Counted from the first letter of the stretch, positions 43,515 through 52,712 are shown. The stretch: DNA of 64,000 bases from CAVPTL01 sp963727235 (GCA_963727235.1 CAVSFZ010000020.1:124001-188000), one strand, 5' to 3'. Program-made: numbers and translations. The notes: generated by a model not told the origin, from the sequence alone.

Positions 43515-44621
43515 GTGGAGGATGCCCGAGCGCTACTGGCCGACCTCGTCGCCATCGACTCGATCAACCCCAGCCTCGTCCCGGGCGGCGCGGGGGAGGG
43601 CGAGATCGCCCGGTTCGTCGGCGGCTGGCTGTTCGAGCGCGGCCTCGAGGTCGACATTGCCGACGTCGAGCCTGGCCGGCCCAACGTCGTCGCCCGGACG
43701 CGGGGGAAGGGCGGCGGCCGCTCGCTGCTCCTGTACGCACACATGGATGTCGTTGGGGTCGACGGAATGGCCGACCCCTTCTCGCCACGGGTCGAGGGAA
43801 ACCGCCTCTACGGCCGCGGCGCGTACGACATGAAGGCCGGCCTGGCCGCCATCATGGTGGCTGCCGCCAACGCCGCCGAGCGGGGCGTTTTGGGCGACGT
43901 CATCGTTGCCGCCGTCTGCGACGAGGAGTTCGCCTCGGTCGGCGCCCAGGCCGTCGCCGAGTCGGTGCGGGCCGACGCCGCCGTCGTCACCGAGCCCACC
44001 GGCGCCGAGATGACCGTCGCGATCGCACACAAGGGCTTCACCTGGCACGAGATCGTCGTCCGCGGCCGCGCCGCGCACGGGTCGCGGCCCGAGGAGGGCG
44101 TCGATGCCATTGCTCGCATGGGCCCGGTCCTGGTCGAGCTAGACCGCTTCGCCGCCGAGCTGAACGGGCGCCCTGGCCATCCGCTGCTCGGCCCGGGATC
44201 GATCCACGCGTCGATCATCGACGGCGGCCGCGAACTCTCGACCTATCCCGAGTCGTGCTGCCTCCAACTCGAGCGGCGCACGCTCCCCGGCGAGACGATC
44301 GAGATCGTCGAGGCGGAGCTGACCGCCCTACTTGGCGACGTCGACGCCACGCTGCACACCACGCTCGTGCGCGAGCCGTTCGAAATTGCAGCGGACGCTC
44401 CGATCGTGGCGGCTGCTCGCCGAGCGCTCGGCCAGGAGGCGCACGTGACCGGCGGTATCGGCTGGGCCGACAGCGCCATCTTCTCCGCTGCCGGCATTCC
44501 CACCGTCATCTTCGGGCCCGGTGGCGAGGGCGCCCACGCAGCGGTGGAGTGGGTCGACCTCCATCAGCTCGACCGCTGCGTGGGCGCCCTCGACAGCGTC
44601 ATCGCCGACTTCTGCGGCTAG
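43515..44621 (+). CDS. M20-family metallopeptidase/amidohydrolase A
   Basis: 368 residues. The two-metal site of ArgE/DapE/CPG2-type enzymes is complete: AHMDVV, GRGAYDMKAG, CDEEF, TEPTG and C-terminal GPGGEGAHA. A lid/dimerisation domain (about 175-280) lies between. These enzymes cleave amide bonds of N-acyl amino acids or small peptides in the cytoplasm. The GTG start lies 6 nt after TAGGGT (leaderless-type). It is the left edge of the LacI-regulated island, although no operator is seen in front of it. Confidence 0.9.
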   Translation: MEDARALLADLVAIDSINPSLVPGGAGEGEIARFVGGWLFERGLEVDIADVEPGRPNVVARTRGKGGGRSLLLYAHMDVVGVDGMADPFSPRVEGNRLYGRGAYDMKAGLAAIMVAAANAAERGVLGDVIVAAVCDEEFASVGAQAVAESVRADAAVVTEPTGAEMTVAIAHKGFTWHEIVVRGRAAHGSRPEEGVDAIARMGPVLVELDRFAAELNGRPGHPLLGPGSIHASIIDGGRELSTYPESCCLQLERRTLPGETIEIVEAELTALLGDVDATLHTTLVREPFEIAADAPIVAAARRALGQEAHVTGGIGWADSAIFSAAGIPTVIFGPGGEGAHAAVEWVDLHQLDRCVGALDSVIADFCG

Positions 44622-44713
44622 TGCCCGACGAATTACGATCGCTGCGTCTTGCAGAGACGGCAGCGCGCTCTGTGCTGCGTTTCGCCCTCTCCATCTACTC
44701 TCCCGCGCCCGTT

Positions 44714-44760
44714 TTGACACCACGGGGCCGGTCTGCGACACTTGGAAAATCGATTCTCTA
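44714..44760 (+). promoter_or_regulatory. Promoter with LacI-type operator O1
   Basis: TTGACA (44714-44719), 17-bp spacer, GACACT (44737-44742). Directly after it comes operator TGGAAAATCGATTCTCTA (44743-44760). The operator occupies the expected transcription start, 21 bp before the downstream ATG. It shares the GGAAAATC|GATTCTC core with O2b and O3. Confidence 0.72.
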
Positions 44761-44781
44761 AACGCTTGAGGAGTTACTGGC

Positions 44782-45702
44782 ATGCCGCTGAGCCCTGACG
44801 TGCAGGAGTACCTGACCAACCTCGACGAGATGGGTGGGGTGCGCTACGGTGAACAGCCCATCGAGGTGCAGCGCCAGATCATGGAAGACGGTGCACCCGC
44901 GCTCTTCGGGCCGTTCGAGCCGGTGCCGGTCGAGGACACCACGATTTCAGGTCATGGTGGCCCGATTCCCGTGCGCATCTACCGCCCCGAGAACCCCTCC
45001 GGTGGACTCGTTTACTTCCACGGCGGCGGCTGGGTGCTCGGCAGTATCAAGACCGCCGACGGGGTGTGCGCTACCCTGGCGCGCAAAGCCGGCATAACGG
45101 TCATCTCAGTCGACTACCGACTCGCCCCGGAACACCTGTTTCCCGCCGCAGTCGAGGACGCGTGGGCGGTGGTCGAGTGGGCGGACGCGCGCCGGGATGA
45201 ACTCGGTTCGTCCGGGCGGCTGGCGGTGGGTGGCGACAGCTCGGGCGGAAACCTCGCCGCCGTGGTCGCTCGTCACGCCCGCGACCACGGAATGGAGATC
45301 GTCTATCAGCTGCTCGTTTATCCGGTGACCGACGCCAATCTCCAAACAACCTCCTACATCGACAACGCCGCCGGCTACTGGCTAACCCGCGACGGCATGG
45401 TGTGGTTCTGGGATCAGTACGTGCCGGAGGGCGACCGCTTCCATCCCGACGCTTCGCCGCTTCGAGCCGAGGATCTCAGCGAGGTGGCGCCGGCGCTCGT
45501 GATCACCGCCGAGTTCGACCCGCTGCGTGACGAGGGCGAGGCCTACGCCGCCCGGCTCGAGCGGGCGGGAGTCGCGGTCACGCTCAAGCGCTACGACGGG
45601 CTGGTGCACGGATTCTTCCGCTGCCCGGCGGTGCTTTCGGCGTCCGAGGATGCGCTCGCACTCGCATCGAATGCTCTTGCCGAAGCGATGGCCGGGGACT
45701 AG
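44782..45702 (+). CDS. Alpha/beta hydrolase of the HSL/acetyl-esterase type
   Basis: 306 residues. The HGGGW oxyanion motif (about 77), nucleophile elbow GDSSGG (about 151), Asp in EFDPLRDEGE (about 250) and His in LVHGFF (about 280) give a complete catalytic triad of the hormone-sensitive-lipase family. It hydrolyses a short carboxyl ester. Its only promoter carries operator O1. The 3' end overlaps the convergent M20 gene by 4 bp. Confidence 0.9.
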   Translation: MPLSPDVQEYLTNLDEMGGVRYGEQPIEVQRQIMEDGAPALFGPFEPVPVEDTTISGHGGPIPVRIYRPENPSGGLVYFHGGGWVLGSIKTADGVCATLARKAGITVISVDYRLAPEHLFPAAVEDAWAVVEWADARRDELGSSGRLAVGGDSSGGNLAAVVARHARDHGMEIVYQLLVYPVTDANLQTTSYIDNAAGYWLTRDGMVWFWDQYVPEGDRFHPDASPLRAEDLSEVAPALVITAEFDPLRDEGEAYAARLERAGVAVTLKRYDGLVHGFFRCPAVLSASEDALALASNALAEAMAGD

Positions 45703-46934
45703 CCCGCCAGGAAGCGCCGAGCGGCTGCGGCGTAGAGCGCTGTCGCCTCGACGATGCTGGCAACCGAGATCGACTCGTTGGGCCGGTGGGCGCTCGTGAG
45801 CAGCCCCGGCCCGCACGATGGCACGGTCGGAACCCCGGCTGCAAGCTGGAAGTGGGGCGCGTCGGTGCCGCCGGGGAAGACCGAGAACGGCGGTGCCGAT
45901 CCGAGCACCTCGTCTGCCGCCTCGGCGAGCGCCGTCACGACCGGGTGCGCCAGGTCGATCTCGCACGGCGGCAGCCACGCCTCGATCTCGACGCTCGCCC
46001 GCAGTCCCGGTTGATCCTCGGCCGCCTCGGCCAGAAAGGCGTCAATGTCGGCGCGGATCCCGTCGCGATCCATCCCGGGGAGGGCGCGCACGTCCGAGAC
46101 GAACGAGGCGAACCCCGGCACCACCCCCTGGCCGCTTCCACCCTGCGCCACGAGCGCGATGTTGATCGTCGGCCCGCTGGGCGCGAGTGGGTGTGGATCG
46201 GAGTGAAGCACCGTGGCGCCGCGAGCGGCGAACCGGGCGAGCAACCGTCCCATCTCGACGTTTGCGTTCACCGACTCGAGGTGATCGGAGAGGCTCGAAT
46301 GCATCGAGGTGCCCTGAACATCGATCCTGAACAGGCACACCCCCCGCGACACCAACCGGATCGCCTCCCAGTCGCGGTCGAGTCCCGATGGCTCGCCGAT
46401 GATCGCCGCGTCGGCGGGTGGGATCAGCCCGTTCTCCGCGAGCCAGCGGGCACCACACGCGCTCCCCTCCTCCTCGTCGGCGGTGAACATCAGCACCAGG
46501 TCACCGGCGAGCTCGGTCCGCGCGACCTCGGCCCCAGCGAACACCATCGCCGCCACCGCGCCCTTCATGTCGGCCGCGCCCAGGCCATAGAGCCGCCCAT
46601 CGCGCACGGCGGGCTCCCATGGCGGCGTCTCCCACGCCGCCATCTCGCCTGCCGGCTTGGTGTCGGTGTGGCCGTTCAGGATCAGGGTGGGCCCGCCACC
46701 GCGCCCCGCGATTCGGGCGATCACGTTGGGTCGCTCGGGCGCCGGCCCGACCACCTGGATGTCGTCGATCCCCAGACCGCGCAGCGTGCGTACCAGCACG
46801 TCGCAGACGGCGCGCTCATCGCCCGGTGGATTCGGTGAGGCCGCGGCCACCAGCTCGCGTGCGAGCTCGACCGGGCCGTCGGGATCGTCGATCAGCGCCG
46901 CCGCGCCGCTGGAACTCTCACGCCCGCGCGTCAC
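45699..46934 (-). CDS. M20-family metallopeptidase/amidohydrolase B
   Basis: 411 residues, with metal ligands in NGHTDTKP, GLGAADMKGA, ADEEEGS, GEPSG and SAHRPNE. It is an ArgE/DapE-like fold, only distantly related to M20 A and C of this window. It probably cleaves an N-acyl or peptide-like amide. The GTG start is 3 nt after the stop of the binding-protein gene. Both are read from the promoter that carries the double operator O2. Confidence 0.9.
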   Translation of the reverse strand: MTRGRESSSGAAALIDDPDGPVELARELVAAASPNPPGDERAVCDVLVRTLRGLGIDDIQVVGPAPERPNVIARIAGRGGGPTLILNGHTDTKPAGEMAAWETPPWEPAVRDGRLYGLGAADMKGAVAAMVFAGAEVARTELAGDLVLMFTADEEEGSACGARWLAENGLIPPADAAIIGEPSGLDRDWEAIRLVSRGVCLFRIDVQGTSMHSSLSDHLESVNANVEMGRLLARFAARGATVLHSDPHPLAPSGPTINIALVAQGGSGQGVVPGFASFVSDVRALPGMDRDGIRADIDAFLAEAAEDQPGLRASVEIEAWLPPCEIDLAHPVVTALAEAADEVLGSAPPFSVFPGGTDAPHFQLAAGVPTVPSCGPGLLTSAHRPNESISVASIVEATALYAAAARRFLAG

Positions 46935-46937
46935 CGT

Positions 46938-48437
46938 CTAGGCCTCAAGCTGCACAGGCTGGTAGAAGGGATAGAGGTTTGCCTGGAATGGGCGGTAGCC
47001 CTGGAGCTCCGGCGCGGCCACCCACACGTCGTTGGGGGTCACAAGCGGAATGTACGGGAGCTCTTCGGCGACCACCCTCTGGACGGCGGCGGCAGCAGCG
47101 GCGAGCCCCTCTTCGGGGGCGCGTAGCCACGCGTCGAACGCATTGTCGAGCGCGGGGAGTCGCGAGTGCTGCCAGTTCTCGGCGCCGGCCGCACGCGAGG
47201 CGGTGAAGCCGATCAGCGCGTCGATCGGGTCGGGCCAAAGCCATTTTGCGATGGTCGCCGGCGGCCCGGCGATCGCCGCAGTGTAGAACGGCTCGAACGG
47301 GATCACAGGCTCGAGCTCGAGCACGACGCCGACCTGCCGCAACTGGTCGCGCACCACCTCGGCCAGCGGTACCAGCACCGCGTCATCCTGACACACGCAG
47401 CGCACCGCGAACGGCTCCCCGTCGAGCTCCCGCACGCCTGAGGGGGAGACGGTGTACCCAAGCTCGTCGAGCAGCCGGGAGGCCGCCGCGGGATCGAAGC
47501 GCACGCCCGCGTCGGGGCCGGGGTCGTAGTACTCATCGCCGGGCGGGATCGCACCGAGCGAGGGCGCGCCGTGGCCGTGGAGCACGTCGCGCACGAGGGC
47601 CTCGCGGTCGATCGCAAGCGACAGCGCACGCCGGAGCCGGACATCGTCGAAGTGCCGATCCGACCGACGGAAGTCGACCGTGAGGTAGACGTTGGACTGT
47701 TGCGCGAACTCGATCACCCGCAGCTTGTCTTCCGCCACGAGACGCCCGACCTCCTCGAGCGGCGGGGCGTGGATCACGTGCACAGCGCCCGCTTCGAGCG
47801 CGGCCAGCCGCTCGCCCGGATCGAGGATCGCCGTCCACTCGATCCGCTCGAGCGGGCGCGCGCTTGACCGCAGGAACGGCGCGGGCGGTGCCCGGTACCC
47901 GGCCCAGCGGTCGGCGACCACTCGCTCCTCAGACCACGACGTGAGCGTGTACGGCCCGGTGCCGTCGGCGAGCTGATAGCCGAAGCGATCGGGCTCAGAC
48001 AGCCGCCGCGCCTCGTTATAGACCGCGGTGTGCGTGCCCCACAGAAGCGAGGGCAGCCGAGCGTAGGGGTGGTGCAGCCGAAACACGAGCGTGGCCGGCC
48101 CGTCCGCCACCACGGTATCGATGGGATCCCAATACCAGAGCTGCTCGTCGCCCTCGAAAGCGCCGAAGCGCAGAAACTCGAACGCCCGCAGCACCGCCGC
48201 GGCATCGCATGGATCTCCCGAGTGGAAGCGCAGCCCGGGCCGCAGGTGAAAACGCCACTCCAACCCGTCGGCCGACGTCTCCCAGCCCGACACGAGCAGG
48301 GCGTCCGCATGCCAGTCGTCGCGCTTTACCACCAGCGGCTCGTACAGGGCAACGCTCGGCGGATCGATGTGAGCGCCCGTCGGATCGAGGCGTGAGAACG
48401 GGTAGTCGAACGCCTCGCGCAGAACTCCGTCCGACAC
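46938..48437 (-). CDS. Family-5 solute-binding-like protein without signal peptide
   Basis: 499 residues of SBP_bac_5 character: LREAFDYPFSRLDPTGAH, WRFHLRPGLRFHSGDPCDAAAVLRAFEF, GTGPYTLTSW, and DVRLRRALSLAIDREALVRDVL. It starts (GTG 48437) directly at the mature domain. There is no hydrophobic signal, no Tat motif and no lipobox Cys, and no start codon extends it. It may act in the cytoplasm as a sensor or carrier, be a non-classical secretion case, or have lost export. It is co-transcribed with M20 B from the O2-controlled promoter. Confidence 0.85.
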   Translation of the reverse strand: MSDGVLREAFDYPFSRLDPTGAHIDPPSVALYEPLVVKRDDWHADALLVSGWETSADGLEWRFHLRPGLRFHSGDPCDAAAVLRAFEFLRFGAFEGDEQLWYWDPIDTVVADGPATLVFRLHHPYARLPSLLWGTHTAVYNEARRLSEPDRFGYQLADGTGPYTLTSWSEERVVADRWAGYRAPPAPFLRSSARPLERIEWTAILDPGERLAALEAGAVHVIHAPPLEEVGRLVAEDKLRVIEFAQQSNVYLTVDFRRSDRHFDDVRLRRALSLAIDREALVRDVLHGHGAPSLGAIPPGDEYYDPGPDAGVRFDPAAASRLLDELGYTVSPSGVRELDGEPFAVRCVCQDDAVLVPLAEVVRDQLRQVGVVLELEPVIPFEPFYTAAIAGPPATIAKWLWPDPIDALIGFTASRAAGAENWQHSRLPALDNAFDAWLRAPEEGLAAAAAAVQRVVAEELPYIPLVTPNDVWVAAPELQGYRPFQANLYPFYQPVQLEA

Positions 48438-48486
48438 CGTTACACCCCCATTCCGCAGCCGTGCAGAGAACCATCCACAAGTCTCG

Positions 48487-48547
48487 TTGAAAACCGGTTT
48501 TCCATCTTGGAAAATCGATTCTCTCTCGTGTAAGCTGGCGCTGTCAA
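48487..48547. promoter_or_regulatory. Divergent promoters with double LacI-type operator O2a/O2b
   Basis: O2a TTGAAAACCGGTTTTCCA (48487-48504) and O2b TGGAAAATCGATTCTCTC (48508-48525) have centres 21 bp apart, two helical turns. The minus-strand promoter is TTGACA (48547-48542), 18-bp spacer, GAGAAT (48523-48518) inside O2b. The plus-strand promoter is TTGAAA (48487-48492), 17-bp spacer, GAAAAT (48510-48515). One repressor complex would silence both directions. Confidence 0.75.
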
Positions 48548-48594
48548 GTCAGGGTTCGGAAGCGATCCGGACGGTCGTGAGGGGAGGGACGCGC

Positions 48595-49392
48595 GTGGAG
48601 ACGAAGCGATTCGCGGGTCGGCGGGCGCTGGTGACCGGCGCCGGCGCCGGGTTCGGAATGGCGACGGCAATCGGGCTTGCCCGCGAGGGTGCCTCGCATG
48701 TGGCCCTGGTGGAGCTCATTCCCGACCGCCTCGAGCGGGTCACCGCCGAGGTCACGAAGCTCGGCGCCGAGGCGATCCCGATCGCAGTTGACCTGTGCGA
48801 CCCGTCCTCGGCCGCCGCGGTCGTCGACACCACCGTCGCCACGGCCGGCGGAATCGACGTGCTGATCTCAAACCACGCGCTGATGTCCTGGGAGGTGCCG
48901 TTCCTCGACACCACCGATGAGGCGTGGCAACGCGAGATCGACGTCAGCCTGACAAGCCACTTCGCGCTCGCCCGGCGGGTCGCACTGGCAATGAAGGAAG
49001 CCGGCACGGGCGGTTCGATCGCGTTCACCGCCTCGGTCGATGCGCTCGGTGCCGAGAAGGGATGCGCCCCGTATTGCGTCGCCAAAGCCGGGATCGTCGC
49101 GCTCTCGCAGGTGATGGCCGTCGACCTTGCCGGGTTCGGGATCCGGGTGAACTGCGTGAGCCCCGGGCCGGGCGACACCCAGCGCTCCATCGACCTCGTG
49201 GGCGAGGAGGCGATGATCAATCTGCGCGAAACGGGTATTTCCGGCATCCCGCTGGTGCGGCTCGCCAGCGCCGAGGACATCGCGGAAGCGTTCCTCTACC
49301 TGTCATCCGACGCGGCGGCGTACATCACCGGCCACAACCTCGTGGTCGACGGCGGCCTGACCACGTTCGCCTACATCCTTCCCGAGGGCTAG
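48595..49392 (+). CDS. SDR oxidoreductase 1
   Basis: 265 residues of a classical short-chain dehydrogenase: TGAGAGFG, SNHAL in place of NNAG, catalytic Ser in TASVDALG, and YCVAK as YxxxK. It interconverts an alcohol and ketone with NAD(P). GTG 48595 follows GGGGAGGG; a reading from 48487 would translate the operators. It is clearly related to SDR 2 of this window (shared DTQ.S.DLVG and LASAEDIAEAF segments). The metallo-hydrolase gene follows 7 nt later. Confidence 0.9.
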   Translation: METKRFAGRRALVTGAGAGFGMATAIGLAREGASHVALVELIPDRLERVTAEVTKLGAEAIPIAVDLCDPSSAAAVVDTTVATAGGIDVLISNHALMSWEVPFLDTTDEAWQREIDVSLTSHFALARRVALAMKEAGTGGSIAFTASVDALGAEKGCAPYCVAKAGIVALSQVMAVDLAGFGIRVNCVSPGPGDTQRSIDLVGEEAMINLRETGISGIPLVRLASAEDIAEAFLYLSSDAAAYITGHNLVVDGGLTTFAYILPEG

Positions 49393-49399
49393 CGCGCCC

Positions 49400-50152
49400 A
49401 TGCGGCTGACAGACGACGTTGTGATGGTCGGAGGCGGGTCGTTCACCGGGTTCGGCCTCTCGTCGGACTTCGACGCGCATGTGTACCTGCTCGAAGGTGG
49501 CGACGGCGCATGCGCGCTTGTCGACTGTGGCATGGGCTCCGCCGCGGGGATGGCGCGAGTGCTCGCGCGGATCGAAGCGGCCGGGGTCGACCCCGGCTCG
49601 ATCGAAACGCTCTTGCTCACCCACTTTCACACCGACCACGCGGGCGGGGCAGCCCGCTACAGGGAGCGGCTCGGCGCCGCGGTCGCGATCGGGCGCGACG
49701 CGGCCGCGGCCCTCGAGGCCGGAGACCACGCCGCCACCCAGTTCGCCCCCGCCCAGGCGGCGGGCATCTTCTCCGCGGACTACACCTATCCGCCCTGCCC
49801 CGTCGACGACCCGCTGGTCGACGGGGACGTGCGCTCCGTGGGTCGGCTGACGGTGCGGTTCGTTGCCACCCCAGGCCACTGCCATGGCCACGGTTCCTAC
49901 CTGGTTACCGGTGGGGAGCGCCCCTACCTGCTCGCCGGCGACGCGATCTTCGCCGCCGGCAAGCTATTCCTGCAGGCGACCCCAGACTGCGACATTCCCG
50001 CTTCGATCGCCTCGCTGCAGCGGCTCGGGCGGGAGCAGTTCACCGCGCTCCTCCCCGGCCACGGCCCGGTCGTGCTGGACGGGGGCCGCGACCACTTGCA
50101 GATCGCGCTCGACGCTGCTGCCCAGCTGCGGCTCCCACCCAACATCGTGTGA
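49400..50152 (+). CDS. Metallo-beta-lactamase-fold hydrolase 1
   Basis: 250 residues. The metal motif HFHTDHAGG, a histidine in TPGHCHGHGSY, Asp in LAGDAIF and a final LLPGHGP complete the MBL di-zinc site. Family members hydrolyse thioesters, lactones or other esters. It opens MRLTDDVVMVGGG, parallel to the MKLTDDVYLVGGG of the second copy at 58856, and like that copy it is paired with an SDR gene. Confidence 0.88.
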   Translation: MRLTDDVVMVGGGSFTGFGLSSDFDAHVYLLEGGDGACALVDCGMGSAAGMARVLARIEAAGVDPGSIETLLLTHFHTDHAGGAARYRERLGAAVAIGRDAAAALEAGDHAATQFAPAQAAGIFSADYTYPPCPVDDPLVDGDVRSVGRLTVRFVATPGHCHGHGSYLVTGGERPYLLAGDAIFAAGKLFLQATPDCDIPASIASLQRLGREQFTALLPGHGPVVLDGGRDHLQIALDAAAQLRLPPNIV

Positions 50153-50168
50153 GACGGAGGACTCGATC

Positions 50169-50888
50169 ATGATCAAGCTCATTGGCACCGCCCGCCGCCG
50201 CGACGACCTCACCATGGAGGCGTTCATGGCGTACTGGCGCAACGTGCACGCGCCCATCTCGGCCCGCCCCCCGGGCCTGCGCGGGTACGTCGTGTCGGAG
50301 GTAACCGGCCGGCTCGCAGGCGAGCTCGAGGTGGACGCGTTCGTCGAGCAGTGGTGGGATGACCTCGACGCCTACAAGGTGGCCGCGGCGTCCGACGAGG
50401 CCGCCGCCGCGTGGGAGGATGTCGCCAACTACGCTCGCACCGACGGCAACTTCTGGATCGCCCGCGAACATGTGCTGCGCGAGCGCACCTACGACGACCC
50501 CGGCCTGCTGCGCGGAGGCACGGGCGGCGAGCCGGGGCGGGTGAAGATGATCGGCGCCGCCAAACGCCGCGATGACTTCACGGTGGATGCGTTCTTCGAC
50601 TACTGGCGCGACGTGCACGCACCGATCGGCGGTGCAGCCCCAGGGATGCAGGGATACGTGATCTCACAGCTCGATGAGACCATCGCCGGCGACCTCGAGA
50701 TCGACGCCTTTATCGAGCTCTGGTGGCCGTCGAAAGAGTCGTTCGACGCCGCCGGCGCCTCGCCCGAAATGGCCGTCGCGTGGGAGGACGTCGGCAACTA
50801 CGCGCGCACCGACCAGCCGTTCTGGCTGTGCACCGAACACATCTTCATCGCCCCGCCCGCGACCGGGCTTGGGCTCCTGGGGGTGTGA
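50169..50888 (+). CDS. Tandem EthD-domain protein
   Basis: 239 residues made of two copies of the EthD dimeric alpha/beta-barrel domain. MIKLIGTARRRDDLTMEAFMAYW and VKMIGAAKRRDDFTVDAFFDYW each lead into RNVHAPI / RDVHAPI, and both end in YARTD...FW. A fused pair could form a pseudo-dimer in one chain. EthD-like proteins assist oxidative catabolism or act as small ligand-binding or cyclising enzymes; the exact role here is unknown. It lies 16 nt after MBL 1 and 1 nt before the aminotransferase. Confidence 0.85.
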   Translation: MIKLIGTARRRDDLTMEAFMAYWRNVHAPISARPPGLRGYVVSEVTGRLAGELEVDAFVEQWWDDLDAYKVAAASDEAAAAWEDVANYARTDGNFWIAREHVLRERTYDDPGLLRGGTGGEPGRVKMIGAAKRRDDFTVDAFFDYWRDVHAPIGGAAPGMQGYVISQLDETIAGDLEIDAFIELWWPSKESFDAAGASPEMAVAWEDVGNYARTDQPFWLCTEHIFIAPPATGLGLLGV

Positions 50889-50889
50889 G

Positions 50890-52044
50890 GTGCCTGCACC
50901 CGTCGAGGCAGTCCTCACCACCCCCCACTCGGGCATCCGCCGGATGTTCGACATCGCCCTCACCGCCCCCTCGCCGATCATGCTGCTCGGCGGTGACCCC
51001 AATTTCACCACCCCCGGCCACATTATCGACGGCGCCGCAGAAGCGGCCCGCGCAGGCGCGACCGGCTACTCGCCGGGAGCCGGCATCCCCCCGCTGCGCG
51101 AGGCGATCGCCGAGAAGGTGCGGGCGCGTAACGGCGCGGCCTGCACGGTGGATCAGGTCGTGGTCACCACCGGCGGCTGCGGCGGGCTCTTTACGAGCCT
51201 GCTCCTGATGCTCGAGCCGGGCAGCGAACTGCTTGTCCCCGACCCCGGCTGGTCGAACTACCCGGCGATGGCACACGTGCTCAACGCCACCGCGGTCGGC
51301 TATCCACTCGACCGCGATCGCGGCATGTGCGCCGACGTCGACGCCCTCGAGGCGCTCGTAACCGAGCGTACCCGCGCGATGATCGTGAACTCGCCCAGTA
51401 ATCCGACGGGCGCCGTGGAGCAGGAGGCGAACCTGCGCGCGGTGCTCGACGTGGCTGCGCGGTATGACCTGTGGGTGATCTCCGACGAGTGCTACGACGA
51501 GCTGATCTTCGACGGCCACCACACCTCGATGCTGACGCTCGGGCATGAGGAGCGCGTGGTCACGGTCTTCACATTCTCGAAGTCGTACGCGATGACGGGC
51601 TGGCGCGTCGGCTACGTGGTGGCGCCGCCCGAGTTCGCCCACCTGCTCTCGCTCCACCAGGAGCCGGTCGTGTCATGCGCATCGACCATCTCCCAGCACG
51701 GCGCGCTCTCCGCGCTGCGTGGCCCGCAGGCATGTGTAGGTGAGATGGTCGCGGCCTACCGCGAGCGGCGGAGCATGGCGGCGGCCGAACTCGACCGGCG
51801 CGAAGTGCCCTACGTTTGGCCCACCGGCGGCTTCTTCATGATGGTCGACATCTCGGCGACCGGGATGGACTCGTGGACATTCTGCCGCCGGCTGCTCGAC
51901 CAGGCCGGCGTGGCGCTGGTACCGGGGCTCGCCTTCGGGGAGCGCGGCGAGGGATACGTGCGCATATCGCTTGCGTCCGCCGACGAGAGCGTGGCCGAGG
52001 GCACCCGACGGCTGGCCGAGTTCGTCGACCGCCTGCGCGGTTAG
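50890..52044 (+). CDS. Class I/II PLP aminotransferase
   Basis: 384 residues of fold type I. SPSNPTGA binds the substrate carboxylate region, ISDECYDELIF holds the Asp that contacts the pyridine N, and SKSYAMTGWRVGY carries the PLP-binding lysine. A late RISLAS supplies the carboxylate-binding Arg. The enzyme is AspC/kynurenine-aminotransferase-like and would transaminate an amino acid freed by the M20 enzymes. GTG 50890 is 1 nt after the EthD stop. It ends 4 bp into the convergent hydrolase gene. Confidence 0.88.
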   Translation: MPAPVEAVLTTPHSGIRRMFDIALTAPSPIMLLGGDPNFTTPGHIIDGAAEAARAGATGYSPGAGIPPLREAIAEKVRARNGAACTVDQVVVTTGGCGGLFTSLLLMLEPGSELLVPDPGWSNYPAMAHVLNATAVGYPLDRDRGMCADVDALEALVTERTRAMIVNSPSNPTGAVEQEANLRAVLDVAARYDLWVISDECYDELIFDGHHTSMLTLGHEERVVTVFTFSKSYAMTGWRVGYVVAPPEFAHLLSLHQEPVVSCASTISQHGALSALRGPQACVGEMVAAYRERRSMAAAELDRREVPYVWPTGGFFMMVDISATGMDSWTFCRRLLDQAGVALVPGLAFGERGEGYVRISLASADESVAEGTRRLAEFVDRLRG

Positions 52045-52712
52045 GTCGACCGCGCGCGCAGCTCGCCCGGCCCTGGGAGAGTCGACTGCTCGCGTACGAA
52101 CGCCGCGATCTTGTCGGCCACATTCACCCGGTGGGGCCCGGCGAGCAGCGCGGTGCCGCTCGCATCGCTGGGGAAGCGCACCGCCACCGTCCACCCGATC
52201 GACGCCTGGAGCAGCGTGACCGAGTCCTCGTTCCCGGGGGCGAACGCGCCCGACAGGATCGTCTTGGACATCCCGTCACCGCGGATCCGGTCGGGGTCGG
52301 CATCGCCGATCGGGCCGGGCGAGATCAGCACCATGCAGTCGGCGAGCCCGCGGCCGGGGTCGGCGAGCCCGCGGGCCGCGGCCTCGAGCGCCCACATTGC
52401 GCCCGCACCGGCCGCGACCACGGTCACAGAGCCCGCGCCGTGGGCGCGGGCGTAGTCGATCCCCGCCTGCACCGCATCAGGGCCATCGGTCTGGTCCCAC
52501 TCGCCCTCCGAGCCGCCGTGGCCAGGGAGATCGAGCGCCAGCAGGTTCCACTCCTCTTGGGCGAGCTCGGCATTTAGCGGGCGCCAGTCGTCGAGGTCGC
52601 CGCCCTCCTGGTGCACAAGCACGAGCCATGTCGTGGACTCGCCGGCAGTGACCTCGCCGCGGATAACCGCGCCGTCGGGCATCGCCGTCTCGACCGGCTG
52701 GGGCGTGCTCAC
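52041..52712 (-). CDS. Alpha/beta-hydrolase-fold protein lacking the nucleophile serine
   Basis: 223 residues. The fold is visible: LVLVHQEGGDLDDW in the oxyanion region and LLALDLPGHGGSEG after strand 4. The nucleophile elbow that should read GxSxG is VVAAGAGAMWAL, with no Ser, Cys or Asp. It is thus probably not a standard hydrolase; a binding, structural or altered catalytic role is possible. The GTG at 52712 overlaps the dppF stop as GTGA, which makes it the last gene of the Dpp operon. Confidence 0.78.
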   Translation of the reverse strand: MSTPQPVETAMPDGAVIRGEVTAGESTTWLVLVHQEGGDLDDWRPLNAELAQEEWNLLALDLPGHGGSEGEWDQTDGPDAVQAGIDYARAHGAGSVTVVAAGAGAMWALEAAARGLADPGRGLADCMVLISPGPIGDADPDRIRGDGMSKTILSGAFAPGNEDSVTLLQASIGWTVAVRFPSDASGTALLAGPHRVNVADKIAAFVREQSTLPGPGELRARST

